Assembly: GCA_043748015.1 (NCBI GenBank)
Contig: JAYTOA010000020.1
Span: 1 to 23,854 of the forward strand
DNA length: 23,854 nucleotides
Source: JAIBBG01 sp043748015
GTDB taxonomy: Bacteria > Bacteroidota > Bacteroidia > Flavobacteriales_D > Sanyastnellaceae
Reading direction: 5' to 3'
Of this stretch, positions 1 through 7,829 are shown piece after piece (position 1 is the first letter of the stretch; each line of letters begins with the position of its first letter). Below the pieces are notes generated by a model, which worked only from the letters and a program-made list of their open reading frames with translations, was not told the DNA's origin and did not search any database. The position numbers and the translations under genes were made by a program.

Positions 1-413
1 ATTGCAATCGCCATCAATGCAATCGGCAATGTCCAAAGCCAGTATTGCAAATTTTCGTTATGGGCAAGTTCTGAAATACTTCCAGAAACGAAAGCCAGGA
101 TAATCAAAATCACACAACACGAAATCACAGCTACGCGCAATGCAAGTGCAGCAATATGTCGCGCGTCATAGCGATTTCCGGGATGCATAATGGCGAATTC
201 GTATTTGCCGGTTATCACCACGCCAAAGACGCTTAGCAGGAATGCATACTGTTCGAATGTTGAGAAATCTGTTGGGCTGAATAGTCTTGTAATAATTGGT
301 GAAAGAAGCAATGCAAGACCTTGACCCAGTGCTGTACCGGTCATCAATGTGAGTACATTCTTGACAAACTCACTGCGCAGAACGGATGTCAGTTTTTTCT
401 TCAGAAAATTTAT
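1..413 (-). CDS. Oligosaccharide flippase (Wzx/MATE-like), partial, C-terminus beyond left edge
   Basis: Integral membrane protein expected to flip lipid-linked O-antigen or capsule units across the inner membrane. Seen: reading on the minus strand gives LTSVLRSEFVKNVLTLMTG followed by a hydrophobic helix ending in SPIITRLFSPTDF, then VFGVVITGKYEFAIMHP and further hydrophobic segments. This is the N-terminal signature of Bacteroidota polysaccharide flippases (family knowledge). It follows the Gfo/Idh dehydrogenase directly, so both belong to one surface-glycan operon that continues off the edge. Start is a problem: no in-frame ATG, GTG or TTG lies before Met at 342-344 (a TTG precedes it directly), and starting there would cut off the conserved KSEF-like amphipathic lead. 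The frame is open to an ATA codon at 411-413 that overlaps the upstream TAA stop, and I place the start there by inference; CTG at 402-404 is an alternative. Confidence 0.8.
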   Translation of the reverse strand, partial: MNFLKKKLTSVLRSEFVKNVLTLMTGTALGQGLALLLSPIITRLFSPTDFSTFEQYAFLLSVFGVVITGKYEFAIMHPGNRYDARHIAALALRVAVISCCVILIILAFVSGSISELAHNENLQYWLWTLPIALMAIA

Positions 414-1459
414 TTCGTTGTGTGCTGATCTTTCATTACATGCCGCAGGTTGCGAGGCGAAGATTGATACATGCGCTCAATCATTTCTATAACCTTCAAG
501 CCTTCCATGGCGTTTGTCGTGATCTTTGTTCTACCTAACAACGTGTCCACTACATTCTGAATAATGTGCTGATGATTGGCAGCCGATCCTTTATATGCTC
601 CGTAATCATTGGCAGGATTTGATGCAGGTAAGTCTGGCATCTCATAGTTCTTGATGTCACAATAGTGTACTTCATTCATGTATTGACCGCCAAGTTTAAC
701 AGTGCCGTTTTGAGCGATGATGGTCATGCTGCTTTCATAATTCGTATGCTGCACTGAAGTTGAAAAATTAATGGTCCCAATTCCTCCATCATTAAAATCA
801 AAACTCACTACTCCGCTGTCTTCAAATTCCGTGTTGTTTGCGTGTGTGAAATTTCTGAAGCGTGAAGTGATATTTTGGATGTCGCCAAACAACCAATACA
901 TCATGTCAACAAAATGCGAAAACTGCGTGAACAGTGTTCCTCCATCCATTTCCAGGCTGCCCTTCCATGCACTTTGAGCATAGTAACGATCATCACGATT
1001 CCAGAAACAGTTGATGTTGACCATATAAATTTCCCCAAGTGTCTTATGATCTATGATTTCTTTGATCCATTTACTTGGTGGGCTATATCTGTTCTGCATC
1101 ACGCAAAATACCTGACGGTGAACATTGAGCGCGCTGAATATCACTTTCTCACAATCGACCTTGGTTAGGGCCATTGGCTTTTCTATGATTACATGTTTCT
1201 GCAAAGAAAGCGCATAGAGTGCCTGTGCAGCATGCATACCATTTGGGGAACAGATACATACTGCATCGCATTCCGGGCCTTGTGCAAGCATTTCTTCTAT
1301 GGTGCTGTAGAATGGAATGTCTTCATCGATACCGCAATCAGATTTAGAACGTATGTCGCACATCGAAACAAGATCCGCTTCTTCATTGCGAATGATCATC
1401 TCCGCATGTCTTTTTCCTATATGTCCTCCGCCTACAACAGCGAATCGGATTTTTTGCAT
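410..1459 (-). CDS. Gfo/Idh/MocA-family NAD(P)-dependent sugar oxidoreductase (WlbA/WbpB-like)
   Basis: Predicted cytoplasmic dehydrogenase of a nucleotide-sugar pathway feeding surface polysaccharide. Seen: N-terminal Rossmann fold with the dinucleotide loop VVGGGHIGKRHAE (residues 8-20), the EKP motif at residues 93-95 carrying the likely catalytic lysine, and a C-terminal substrate domain with DGGTLFTQFSHFVDMMYWLFG, the family's conserved Gly-rich/His stretch. Length 349 aa is normal for the family. The closest characterised relatives by motif are UDP-GlcNAc(A) 3-dehydrogenases such as WlbA/WbpB (family knowledge), but the substrate cannot be fixed from sequence. Start chosen at ATG preceded by AAAGGAATT, one of the few convincing Shine-Dalgarno sites in the window. 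Its stop TAA overlaps the presumed start of the flippase, which indicates translational coupling. Confidence 0.9.
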   Translation of the reverse strand: MQKIRFAVVGGGHIGKRHAEMIIRNEEADLVSMCDIRSKSDCGIDEDIPFYSTIEEMLAQGPECDAVCICSPNGMHAAQALYALSLQKHVIIEKPMALTKVDCEKVIFSALNVHRQVFCVMQNRYSPPSKWIKEIIDHKTLGEIYMVNINCFWNRDDRYYAQSAWKGSLEMDGGTLFTQFSHFVDMMYWLFGDIQNITSRFRNFTHANNTEFEDSGVVSFDFNDGGIGTINFSTSVQHTNYESSMTIIAQNGTVKLGGQYMNEVHYCDIKNYEMPDLPASNPANDYGAYKGSAANHQHIIQNVVDTLLGRTKITTNAMEGLKVIEMIERMYQSSPRNLRHVMKDQHTTK

Positions 1460-1554
1460 GTAATAATTCCTTTATTGAAACAGCGGTGAAAGTACTTCTC
1501 ACACATCGCAATCACCAAATGCAATGAAGCAGCAGTTATTGTATTATGCACAAA

Positions 1555-3864
1555 TCAGTCTCTTGCTGATCTGTTGAACAGGATGTATCCGAAGTTGAAA
1601 AGGAAACTCCATTGATCTTCCTTAGTATCATAATAGTTTGCGGTGAGACTGATTGGGCCGAGCGGGCTGTGAAGAACGAAGGATGTTGAGGTCATGATGT
1701 ATTGCCTTTTGGTCCAGTCATATCTAGCCTGATTAGAGTCGTTTTGTTTAATCTGACCAAATGGGTTAAACGCATATGCTTCAGCCCGGAAGTCGAAATT
1801 TTTGGTCAACGATAGTACCGCCATCAAACCGCCGGCTGCAAAGTTATGCGCCCTGAATTGAGGCATGAAGTAAGTGCGGCTCTCAGGAATAGGATTGAAT
1901 GCAGGAGCTGCGATAGAAGATGCTATAAAGTTTCGGAAAAAGTCTTGAGTACTTGCCACTCCTTCGAGCAAGAAGCCGAAATGAAATTTGTTGATGTTTA
2001 GAAAATAATTGGAGTATTGTAGTTTCAAATTGTACCAAAGGTGATTTGTGGATGTGGTATCGCGTATGGATGACGTCGATCCCGGTATTGTGGACTCGGT
2101 TCCTAGAACCGTTTTTCCACTAAGCGAAAGAAAGGAACCACGGTTGGCATATTGTTTTTTGTTGAGCGTGCTACGCTCCCAGGTCAGGCGTATGATGCCG
2201 GCATCAAATTCGGTTCTGTCTGATGTGTCTGTCGAAATGAAATTCGTAATTTGATAGTATTCATCAAACATGTGTGCGTATATAATATCCGCTCTCAACA
2301 TGCCTTTGTTTCCTGCCGGAGACGATACGCTGAAGTTGCCAAAACGCTCATTCATCAATATGAAAGACGGTTTTACATCTTCAAAAAATGTTGAGAGACT
2401 TTTATAATAGTCCCAACGATTAAATGTGAATCCTCCTTGCATGGAAACCGGATATGATCCCGCTATATCTAAACGAATATTACCATTCACACTTCCATAA
2501 AAACGACCGAAATAGGTATTTGCAGAAATGGTGGCGGAGGTTATTCCAAACACATTGTACTTCACTCCAATGAATCCTGTATTGATGGAACGCGAAGAAT
2601 AATTTCCTCCGAATGCCATCATCAGATCTTTTTCCTTTTTTACATCCAACAACAATGTGAAGTGCTCCGTCTCATTGTTGTATTTCAAAACCGGAAAAAT
2701 GGATTTGATTTTATCATCATCAAACACTCTGAAGTAAGGCTCTTTTAATTTAGAAAGCGGAACGGGACCTGATTTTCTGCCAAGGACTTTGCGAACGTAA
2801 TTGTTCTGCGACTTCTCAAGTCCGGTGATTTCAATTTTCTCAATGAGTAAGGGTTTGAATTTTTTTCTGAATTTATGTCGATGTTCGTTTTTTTCCGCTA
2901 GCGTTACACGACGTGCAATCATACCCGTGATGACCGCCATGCTATCAATGGTTGCTTGATAGCCAATTTTTATCGCGGCTGAACGTTTATCAAAATCAAA
3001 TGTTCCTACATCGGGAAGGGAAGGCTCAACAACAATGGTACTCTCACATATTGATTTATATTCTGTACGGAATAGAATCATGGATTGCAGTTGTGAGAAG
3101 AGATCATCCTCATCGGGTCCGGGTGATTCTCCTGAAACATTGCACCCCAAAATAACATCGGGGAGAAATTCCATATAGATGACATCTGCAGGAAAATTAT
3201 TGTAAATGCCTCCGTCAAAAAGCAAGTCGCCATTTACTCTTCGCGGCGGTAAATAGAATGGATAGGTGCTCGATGCTCTTGCGGCAATATTGATGGGGCC
3301 GTGTCGAAAAATGATTTGCTTCTTATGCTCAACATCCGCCGCGATGCATCTCAATGGGATAAATAGACTATCGAAATTCCCGCCCGAAGCTGCATCCGGT
3401 TGACTAAAGCCTTCCATAAAATTCCAATCAAGTAATACCGGATTAATCAGATTGGTTGGCAATGCATTCGTGATAATTTTACCGTGTGAATAACGTAGAC
3501 TCGCAAAAGATGCATCCGGTTCATAATGCTTAAAATAGAATTGCAACTGATCTCCTACATAACCTGTGGCCATCTTTAGGAATTCCGGTCCTTGAACTAC
3601 ACTGTCGATTTCTGCGGTTGTATATCCTGATGCATACATGGCCGCTATGACTGCGCCCATGCTTGTTCCTCCAATGAAATCTATTGGAATGTCATTTTCT
3701 TCGAGTGCACGAAGGAAACCAACATGCGCCATTGCTGTTGCGCCACCACCACTGAGCACAACCCCAACGCTCTGCGCATTTCCGATAATTGATACAGCCA
3801 CCAACAAAAGTGTCAGATGTATTCTGAGCACAAGTTGTCTTGAATGTTTAAAATAATTTATCAA
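1555..3864 (-). CDS. Patatin-like phospholipase with POTRA and outer-membrane beta-barrel (PlpD/type Vd-like)
   Basis: Predicted outer-membrane lipolytic protein. Seen: hydrophobic signal peptide up to about residue 31 (NAQS); patatin domain from residue 33 with the Gly-rich oxyanion loop SGGGATAMAHVG, nucleophile elbow GTSMG (Ser68) and the catalytic-dyad Asp217 in LLFDGG; around residues 335-420 a POTRA-like segment beginning PLLIEKIEITGLEK; the remaining ~350 residues are alternating amphipathic strands typical of a BamA/Omp85-type barrel, ending in a Phe/Tyr-rich last strand. Length 769 aa fits PlpD-like type Vd autotransporters (family knowledge). The usual GGGA(R/K)G loop reads GGGATA here. 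The start codon is TTG; no in-frame ATG occurs before the patatin core, and starting later would remove the signal peptide. Single-gene unit as far as visible. Substrate and whether the lipase domain is released are unknown. Confidence 0.9.
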   Translation of the reverse strand: MINYFKHSRQLVLRIHLTLLLVAVSIIGNAQSVGVVLSGGGATAMAHVGFLRALEENDIPIDFIGGTSMGAVIAAMYASGYTTAEIDSVVQGPEFLKMATGYVGDQLQFYFKHYEPDASFASLRYSHGKIITNALPTNLINPVLLDWNFMEGFSQPDAASGGNFDSLFIPLRCIAADVEHKKQIIFRHGPINIAARASSTYPFYLPPRRVNGDLLFDGGIYNNFPADVIYMEFLPDVILGCNVSGESPGPDEDDLFSQLQSMILFRTEYKSICESTIVVEPSLPDVGTFDFDKRSAAIKIGYQATIDSMAVITGMIARRVTLAEKNEHRHKFRKKFKPLLIEKIEITGLEKSQNNYVRKVLGRKSGPVPLSKLKEPYFRVFDDDKIKSIFPVLKYNNETEHFTLLLDVKKEKDLMMAFGGNYSSRSINTGFIGVKYNVFGITSATISANTYFGRFYGSVNGNIRLDIAGSYPVSMQGGFTFNRWDYYKSLSTFFEDVKPSFILMNERFGNFSVSSPAGNKGMLRADIIYAHMFDEYYQITNFISTDTSDRTEFDAGIIRLTWERSTLNKKQYANRGSFLSLSGKTVLGTESTIPGSTSSIRDTTSTNHLWYNLKLQYSNYFLNINKFHFGFLLEGVASTQDFFRNFIASSIAAPAFNPIPESRTYFMPQFRAHNFAAGGLMAVLSLTKNFDFRAEAYAFNPFGQIKQNDSNQARYDWTKRQYIMTSTSFVLHSPLGPISLTANYYDTKEDQWSFLFNFGYILFNRSARD

Positions 3865-4042
3865 ACTTTAGGCGCTAGTGTTGGTTGCGTGAGGCTGCGA
3901 ATATCGGAAGCAGTCACTACATTATAGGACGCCACAATTAATTTTTATGATATACAGCATGTTTATCAAATGCCCTCATAAAAAAATAGTGTTTATGATA
4001 CAGGTTGAAGTGCTGATGAATTTCTTATGTTGACCACTGAAG
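3865..4042. other. Intergenic region between receptor gene and patatin gene, no gene seen
   Basis: 178 nt without a convincing gene. On the minus strand an AT-rich imperfect hairpin (TCATAAA and TTTATGA arms, about 3974-3998) lies after the receptor stop and could be a weak terminator. No clear TAnnTTTG box was found for the patatin gene. Confidence 0.35.
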
Positions 4043-4813
4043 TCATTCGAGCGTTTGAAAATGAAGCAGTCGTGAACCATACCAACTAAAATTTTCGCCA
4101 TCGACAAGTCGAATTTGAGAATGGGGAAATTGCTGCCGCAACTGCTGAATGTGCTTTTCTTTGAATGGAAACGGTTCTGATGAAAGAAGTATGTAATCCG
4201 GTTTGGCATCCATTAAATCTTCTTCTGAAATTTCAGGATATCTCGAATCTGTCCTATGACCGAAAACATTTTTGAAACCACAATACATGAGCATGTCGTG
4301 TATGAATGTGTCACTATTCACAGTCATCATTGGTTGCCACCAAATGAGGTAGGCGCATGTTCTCGACATTACGGTCGCTGGGATATTTTCGAATCGAAGT
4401 CGAATTTTGGACCTGAGAATTGCTCCTCGTTCTGCGCGATTTGTTATTTCGGAAACAGAATGAATCATGCTAAGTGCATCTTGCAGCGAACGAACGTCAC
4501 TGATCCATGTGGGAAACTCTGCCATCAACTCCGAAATCTGACTTTGATCGTTCTCCTCTTTATTGGCAATAATGAGATCGGGTTTCAATGACTGGATCTT
4601 CCCAAGATTCAACGTTTTCGTACCGCCAATTCGTGTTTTATTTCTAAACCAACTTTCCGGATGTAAGCAAAACTTGGTGATGCCTATAACCTCTTGATCT
4701 AAACCCAGATCTGCCAGAAGTTCAGTTTGTGATGGAACCAAAGAGACAATCCGTAACGGCGGAAAAGGCACTTCTACCTGACGATTCAAATGATCTTTAT
4801 AAATTCGAAGCAT
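4043..4813 (-). CDS. Helical-backbone metal receptor (BtuF/cobalamin-binding-like), no signal peptide
   Basis: Predicted substrate-binding protein of the class III ABC-transporter fold (BtuF, FhuD, siderophore and cobalamin receptors). Seen: RIVSLVPSQTELLADLGL (the family's opening strand-helix), VIGITKFCLHPESW, KIQSLKPDLIIANKEEN, a long backbone helix, then the second lobe with WWQPMMTVNSDTFIHDML, NVFGHRTDSRYPEIS and DAKPDYILLSSEPFPF. Length 256 aa is normal. Odd: no signal peptide or lipobox; the N-terminus MLRIYKDHLNRQVEV is polar, so the product looks cytoplasmic. A start 24 nt upstream (ATG ending at 4837) is open, but a promoter-like box at 4821-4828 lies between the two, which favours ATG at 4811-4813. 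No permease or ATPase gene is adjacent. Cobalamin-related function is an inference from fold class only. Confidence 0.8.
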   Translation of the reverse strand: MLRIYKDHLNRQVEVPFPPLRIVSLVPSQTELLADLGLDQEVIGITKFCLHPESWFRNKTRIGGTKTLNLGKIQSLKPDLIIANKEENDQSQISELMAEFPTWISDVRSLQDALSMIHSVSEITNRAERGAILRSKIRLRFENIPATVMSRTCAYLIWWQPMMTVNSDTFIHDMLMYCGFKNVFGHRTDSRYPEISEEDLMDAKPDYILLSSEPFPFKEKHIQQLRQQFPHSQIRLVDGENFSWYGSRLLHFQTLE

Positions 4814-4820
4814 TGGGATG

Positions 4821-4848
4821 CAAATTAACAAAGACATCTTTCGGTCAA
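4821..4848 (-). promoter_or_regulatory. Putative promoter of the metal-receptor gene
   Basis: On the minus strand TTG (4846-4848), 17 nt, then TTAATTTG (4821-4828), one mismatch to the Bacteroidota -7 box TAnnTTTG. The box ends 7 nt before the chosen ATG, so the mRNA leader would be nearly absent. Confidence 0.45.
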
Positions 4849-4924
4849 TACGCTCATTCCATTTTTGAATTCAATCAAAGGTAGAATCTGACAATAAGAA
4901 CTGCCCTCACGTCATATTCTGACA

Positions 4925-4940
4925 CGAATGCTGACATTCG
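4925..4940. promoter_or_regulatory. Inverted repeat upstream of dnaK
   Basis: Perfect 6-bp arms CGAATG and CATTCG around CTGA, inside a stretch where CTGACA recurs three times (about 4889-4936). It lies about 80 nt before dnaK. No CIRCE element and no TAnnTTTG box is visible, so this could be a stress-regulator site; that role is a guess. Confidence 0.3.
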
Positions 4941-5019
4941 GTCGGATTCCGGCGGATGGCATTAACCTTGACTATCGCGGGATGCTTGAAAAGGCGAAAT
5001 AATTAAGAAAACCAACAAC

Positions 5020-6939
5020 ATGAGTAAAGTAATAGGAATTGACCTAGGAACCACCAACAGCTGTGTAGCTGTAATGGAGGGAAATGAGCCGGTAGTAATT
5101 GCTAACAGCGAAGGAAGAAGAACAACACCATCGGTTGTTGCCTTCGTGGAAGGTGGCGAACGTAAAGTGGGCGATCCTGCAAAACGTCAGGCCATCACCA
5201 ATCCTACTAAAACCATCTCTTCTATCAAGAGATTTATGGGAAATAGCTTCGACGAATGCGCTAAAGAAGCATCGCGCGTACCATATACAGTTGTCAAGGG
5301 CGACGGCAACACGCCTCGTGTAAAGATTGACGACAGAATGTACACGCCACAGGAAATTTCAGCCATGGTTCTTCAGAAGATGAAGAAGACCGCTGAAGAT
5401 TACCTAGGACATGAAGTGACTGAAGCGGTTATCACTGTTCCTGCATACTTCAATGACTCGCAACGTCAGGCTACGAAAGAAGCCGGTGAGATTGCAGGTC
5501 TGACTGTAAAGCGTATTATCAACGAGCCAACCGCTGCGGCTTTGGCTTATGGTCTCGATAAGAAGGCCCACGATATCAAAATCGCTGTATTTGACTGCGG
5601 TGGTGGAACACATGACGTTTCAGTTCTTGAACTGGGTGAAGGTGTATTTGAAGTGCTTTCAACGGATGGCGATACACACCTTGGTGGAGACGATTTCGAC
5701 CAGGTAATCATCGATTGGTTGGTTCAGGAATTCAAAAATGAAAACGGAAATTCTTTCGATCTTACGAAAGATCCAATGTCACTACAAAGATTGAAAGAAG
5801 GTGCTGAAAAAGCGAAGATTGAACTTTCTTCTGCAACGAGCACGGAAATCAACTTGCCGTATATCATGCCTGTTGATGGTATTCCAAAGCACTTGGTGAA
5901 AACACTTACCCGTGCTAAATTCGAACAACTCGCAGACAGTTTGATTCAACGCACTATCGCTCCTTGCGAAAATGCAATTAAGAAAGCCGGTCTTTCAATA
6001 AAGGATATTGATGAGATTATTCTCGTTGGTGGATCAACTCGTATTCCTGCCATTCAGGATGCGGTGAAAAAATTCTTCGGCGGAAAAGAGCCGTCAAAAG
6101 GTGTAAATCCTGATGAGGTTGTTGCCATTGGCGCAGCGATTCAGGGTGGTGTACTTACCGGTGAAGTGAAAGATGTATTGCTTCTCGATGTAACGCCACT
6201 TTCACTTGGTATCGAAACCATGGGTGGTGTGCTTACGAAATTGATTGAAGCTAACACTACTATTCCAACTAAGAAAAGTGAGACTTTCTCTACTGCAAGT
6301 GACAGTCAGCCAAGTGTTGAGATACACGTTTTGCAAGGTGAAAGAGCGATGGCGAAGGACAACCGCACGATCGGAAGATTCCACTTGGATGGCATTCCAC
6401 CTGCACCGCGTGGTGTTCCTCAAGTTGAAGTAACATTCGACATTGATGCCAATGGTATCATTCACGTGAGTGCGAAGGATAAAGCAACAGGCAAAGAGCA
6501 GAACATTCGCATCCAGGCATCTTCGGGTCTAAGCAAGGAAGAGATCGAAAAGATGAAACGTGAAGCTGAGGAAAATGCTGATTCTGATCGTCGCATGAAA
6601 GAAGAAGTGGATACGATCAATCAAGCTGATGCACTGATTTTCCAAACAGAAAAGCAGTTGAAGGAATTCGGCGATAAAATCCCTGCTGATAAAAAGCAGC
6701 CGATTGATGATGCATTGAACAATTTGAAGAAAGCACATGCTGAGAAGAACCTCGAGGCTTGTAAATCAGCTATCGAAAATCTTAACAACGTGTTCAGTGC
6801 TGCTTCTACAGAAATGTACAACCAGACTAGTGGTGATACTTCAAATGCAAATGCAGGTAATGCCGAGAGCACTGGTGCCGCTTCTGATACAGAGGTAACC
6901 GATGTTGACTTTGAAGAGGTGAAGGAAGACAAAAAGTAA
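5020..6939 (+). CDS. dnaK: Molecular chaperone DnaK (Hsp70)
   Basis: ATP-dependent cytoplasmic chaperone that binds unfolded segments with DnaJ and GrpE. Seen: IGIDLGTTNSCVAVMEG at the N-terminus (phosphate 1), VPAYFNDSQRQAT (residues 140-152), INEPTAAALAYGLD, ILVGGSTRIPAIQ, the interdomain DVLLLDVTPLSLGIETMGG linker, substrate-binding beta domain, helical lid, and the acidic tail ending DVDFEEVKEDKK. Length 639 aa is standard. No dnaJ or grpE neighbour is present. Odd: the phosphate-2 loop reads FDCGGGTHDVS (Cys193, His198) where the textbook sequence is LGGGTFD; the catalytic Gly-Gly-Gly-Thr core is intact. Start is ATG after an A-rich leader without Shine-Dalgarno. A strong terminator follows the gene. 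Confidence 0.98.
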   Translation: MSKVIGIDLGTTNSCVAVMEGNEPVVIANSEGRRTTPSVVAFVEGGERKVGDPAKRQAITNPTKTISSIKRFMGNSFDECAKEASRVPYTVVKGDGNTPRVKIDDRMYTPQEISAMVLQKMKKTAEDYLGHEVTEAVITVPAYFNDSQRQATKEAGEIAGLTVKRIINEPTAAALAYGLDKKAHDIKIAVFDCGGGTHDVSVLELGEGVFEVLSTDGDTHLGGDDFDQVIIDWLVQEFKNENGNSFDLTKDPMSLQRLKEGAEKAKIELSSATSTEINLPYIMPVDGIPKHLVKTLTRAKFEQLADSLIQRTIAPCENAIKKAGLSIKDIDEIILVGGSTRIPAIQDAVKKFFGGKEPSKGVNPDEVVAIGAAIQGGVLTGEVKDVLLLDVTPLSLGIETMGGVLTKLIEANTTIPTKKSETFSTASDSQPSVEIHVLQGERAMAKDNRTIGRFHLDGIPPAPRGVPQVEVTFDIDANGIIHVSAKDKATGKEQNIRIQASSGLSKEEIEKMKREAEENADSDRRMKEEVDTINQADALIFQTEKQLKEFGDKIPADKKQPIDDALNNLKKAHAEKNLEACKSAIENLNNVFSAASTEMYNQTSGDTSNANAGNAESTGAASDTEVTDVDFEEVKEDKK

Positions 6940-6956
6940 TCTGATTTTGAATATTA

Positions 6957-6984
6957 AAAGACCCGGAGTAATCCGGGTTTTTTA
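6957..6984 (+). terminator. Rho-independent terminator of dnaK
   Basis: Perfect stem ACCCGGA (6961-6967) / TCCGGGT (6972-6978), loop GTAA, preceded by AAAAG and followed by a T run. It lies 20 nt after the dnaK stop. Confidence 0.9.
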
Positions 6985-6995
6985 TTATTTATTTT

Positions 6996-7023
6996 TTGTT
7001 TAACGCGAATTTTTATACTTTTC
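6996..7023 (+). promoter_or_regulatory. Putative promoter of mscL
   Basis: TTG (6996-6998), 17 nt, then TACTTTTC (7016-7023), one mismatch to TAnnTTTG. It lies just after the dnaK terminator, so mscL is probably its own transcription unit. Confidence 0.45.
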
Positions 7024-7066
7024 GAAAGTGTTTTAAACCTTATTTATTACTTAATTTCTATTTATT

Positions 7067-7489
7067 ATGTTGAAAGAATTCAAAGAATTTGCCCTCAAGG
7101 GAAATCTTGTGGACATGGCCATTGCATTTGTGATGGGTGGCGCTTTTGGTAAGCTGGTTACCGCTTTTGTAGATGGTATGGTTATGCCTCTTGTCGGACT
7201 TCTCACTTCCGGAAAAGACTTCTCTAAGCTCGTTTGGGAATTGAAACCGGGTTCTAAAGAAGTTATCGATGCGGCTGGTAATGTTTCGACCGAAGCTGTT
7301 GAAGCCGTTGCCATTCGTTATGGTGCTTTTATCACTGTAGCCATCGATTTTATTATTGTCGCTTTTGTGATGTTTATGATCATCAAAGCCATCAACAAAA
7401 CAAAGAAGGCACAACCTGCACCGCCACCTCCGGGTCCGAGCAATGAAGAAAAGCTTCTCACTGAGATCCGTGATTCATTAAGGAAATAA
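7067..7489 (+). CDS. mscL: Large-conductance mechanosensitive channel MscL
   Basis: Homopentameric inner-membrane channel that opens on membrane tension and protects against hypo-osmotic shock. Seen: N-terminal amphipathic helix MLKEFKEFALKGNLVDMAIAF followed by TM1 with the Gly/Ala-rich packing face VMGGAFGKLVTAFVDGMVMPL, a periplasmic loop (about residues 46-78), TM2 around residues 83-107 (AFITVAIDFIIVAFVMFMII), a Pro-rich linker (PAPPPPGP) and the C-terminal bundle helix EEKLLTEIRDSLRK. Length 140 aa is close to the usual ~136. Flanked by terminators on both sides, hence monocistronic. Confidence 0.97.
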   Translation: MLKEFKEFALKGNLVDMAIAFVMGGAFGKLVTAFVDGMVMPLVGLLTSGKDFSKLVWELKPGSKEVIDAAGNVSTEAVEAVAIRYGAFITVAIDFIIVAFVMFMIIKAINKTKKAQPAPPPPGPSNEEKLLTEIRDSLRK

Positions 7490-7506
7490 TTTCACATTTC
7501 GATATT

Positions 7507-7538
7507 TAAAAGCCGCCATACATCATGGCGGCTTTTTT
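7507..7538 (+). terminator. Rho-independent terminator of mscL
   Basis: Stem AGCCGCCAT (7511-7519) / ATGGCGGCT (7525-7533), loop ACATC, flanked by A and T runs that extend the stem. 18 nt after the mscL stop. Confidence 0.92.
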
Positions 7539-7700
7539 TGTGTTGTCTGCCTCTAATTTGCGCTTTTTGATTTGCGATTTGTGGAGTGAAATGTCTTGCT
7601 TTTATTGGATAATATTTTATGGCAATAACCAGATTCTTTTCGTTGCCGGAAAATTTTCAATCTTCATTTGCTATTTTCAATTCCACCTACTGTTCGCGCA

Positions 7701-7749
7701 CCCTATAATCCCATAATCCCATATTCCTATCATCCTGAATCCCTAATCC
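7701..7749 (-). repeat. GG-anchored degenerate 8-nt array 1
   Basis: Read on the minus strand, units start with GG every 8 nt: GGGATTCA, GGATGATA, GGAATATG, GGATTATG, GGATTATA, then GGG. The 13-mer AATCCCATAATCC (7707-7719, plus strand) recurs exactly at 13363-13375. The rest of the gap 7539-7780 is AT-rich and holds a short GATTTGC/GATTTGT tandem (7569-7582) but no gene. Confidence 0.7.
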
Positions 7750-7780
7750 ATGACGAAGCAATAAATTGCACGCTGCCGCA

Positions 7781-7810
7781 TTGAACAATGCCTACAATGC
7801 ACTTGTTTTG
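7781..7810 (+). promoter_or_regulatory. Putative promoter of the RND/MMPL exporter
   Basis: TTG (7781-7783), exactly 19 nt, TTGTTTTG (7803-7810), one mismatch to TAnnTTTG. It places transcription start near 7816, downstream of the ATGs at 7788 and 7797, and so supports the start at 7830. Confidence 0.55.
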
Positions 7811-7829
7811 CAAGGCGTCATCCTTCTCT

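Noticed and set aside
3976..4209. Minus-strand open frame of 77 codons overlapping the 3' end of the receptor gene
   Set aside because: It overlaps the receptor gene in another frame, has no recognisable domain and no promoter or ribosome-binding signal.
7058..7414. Antisense open frame of 118 codons across mscL
   Set aside because: It is the complement of a highly conserved gene, rich in His/Asn/Lys from codon mirroring, without any domain.
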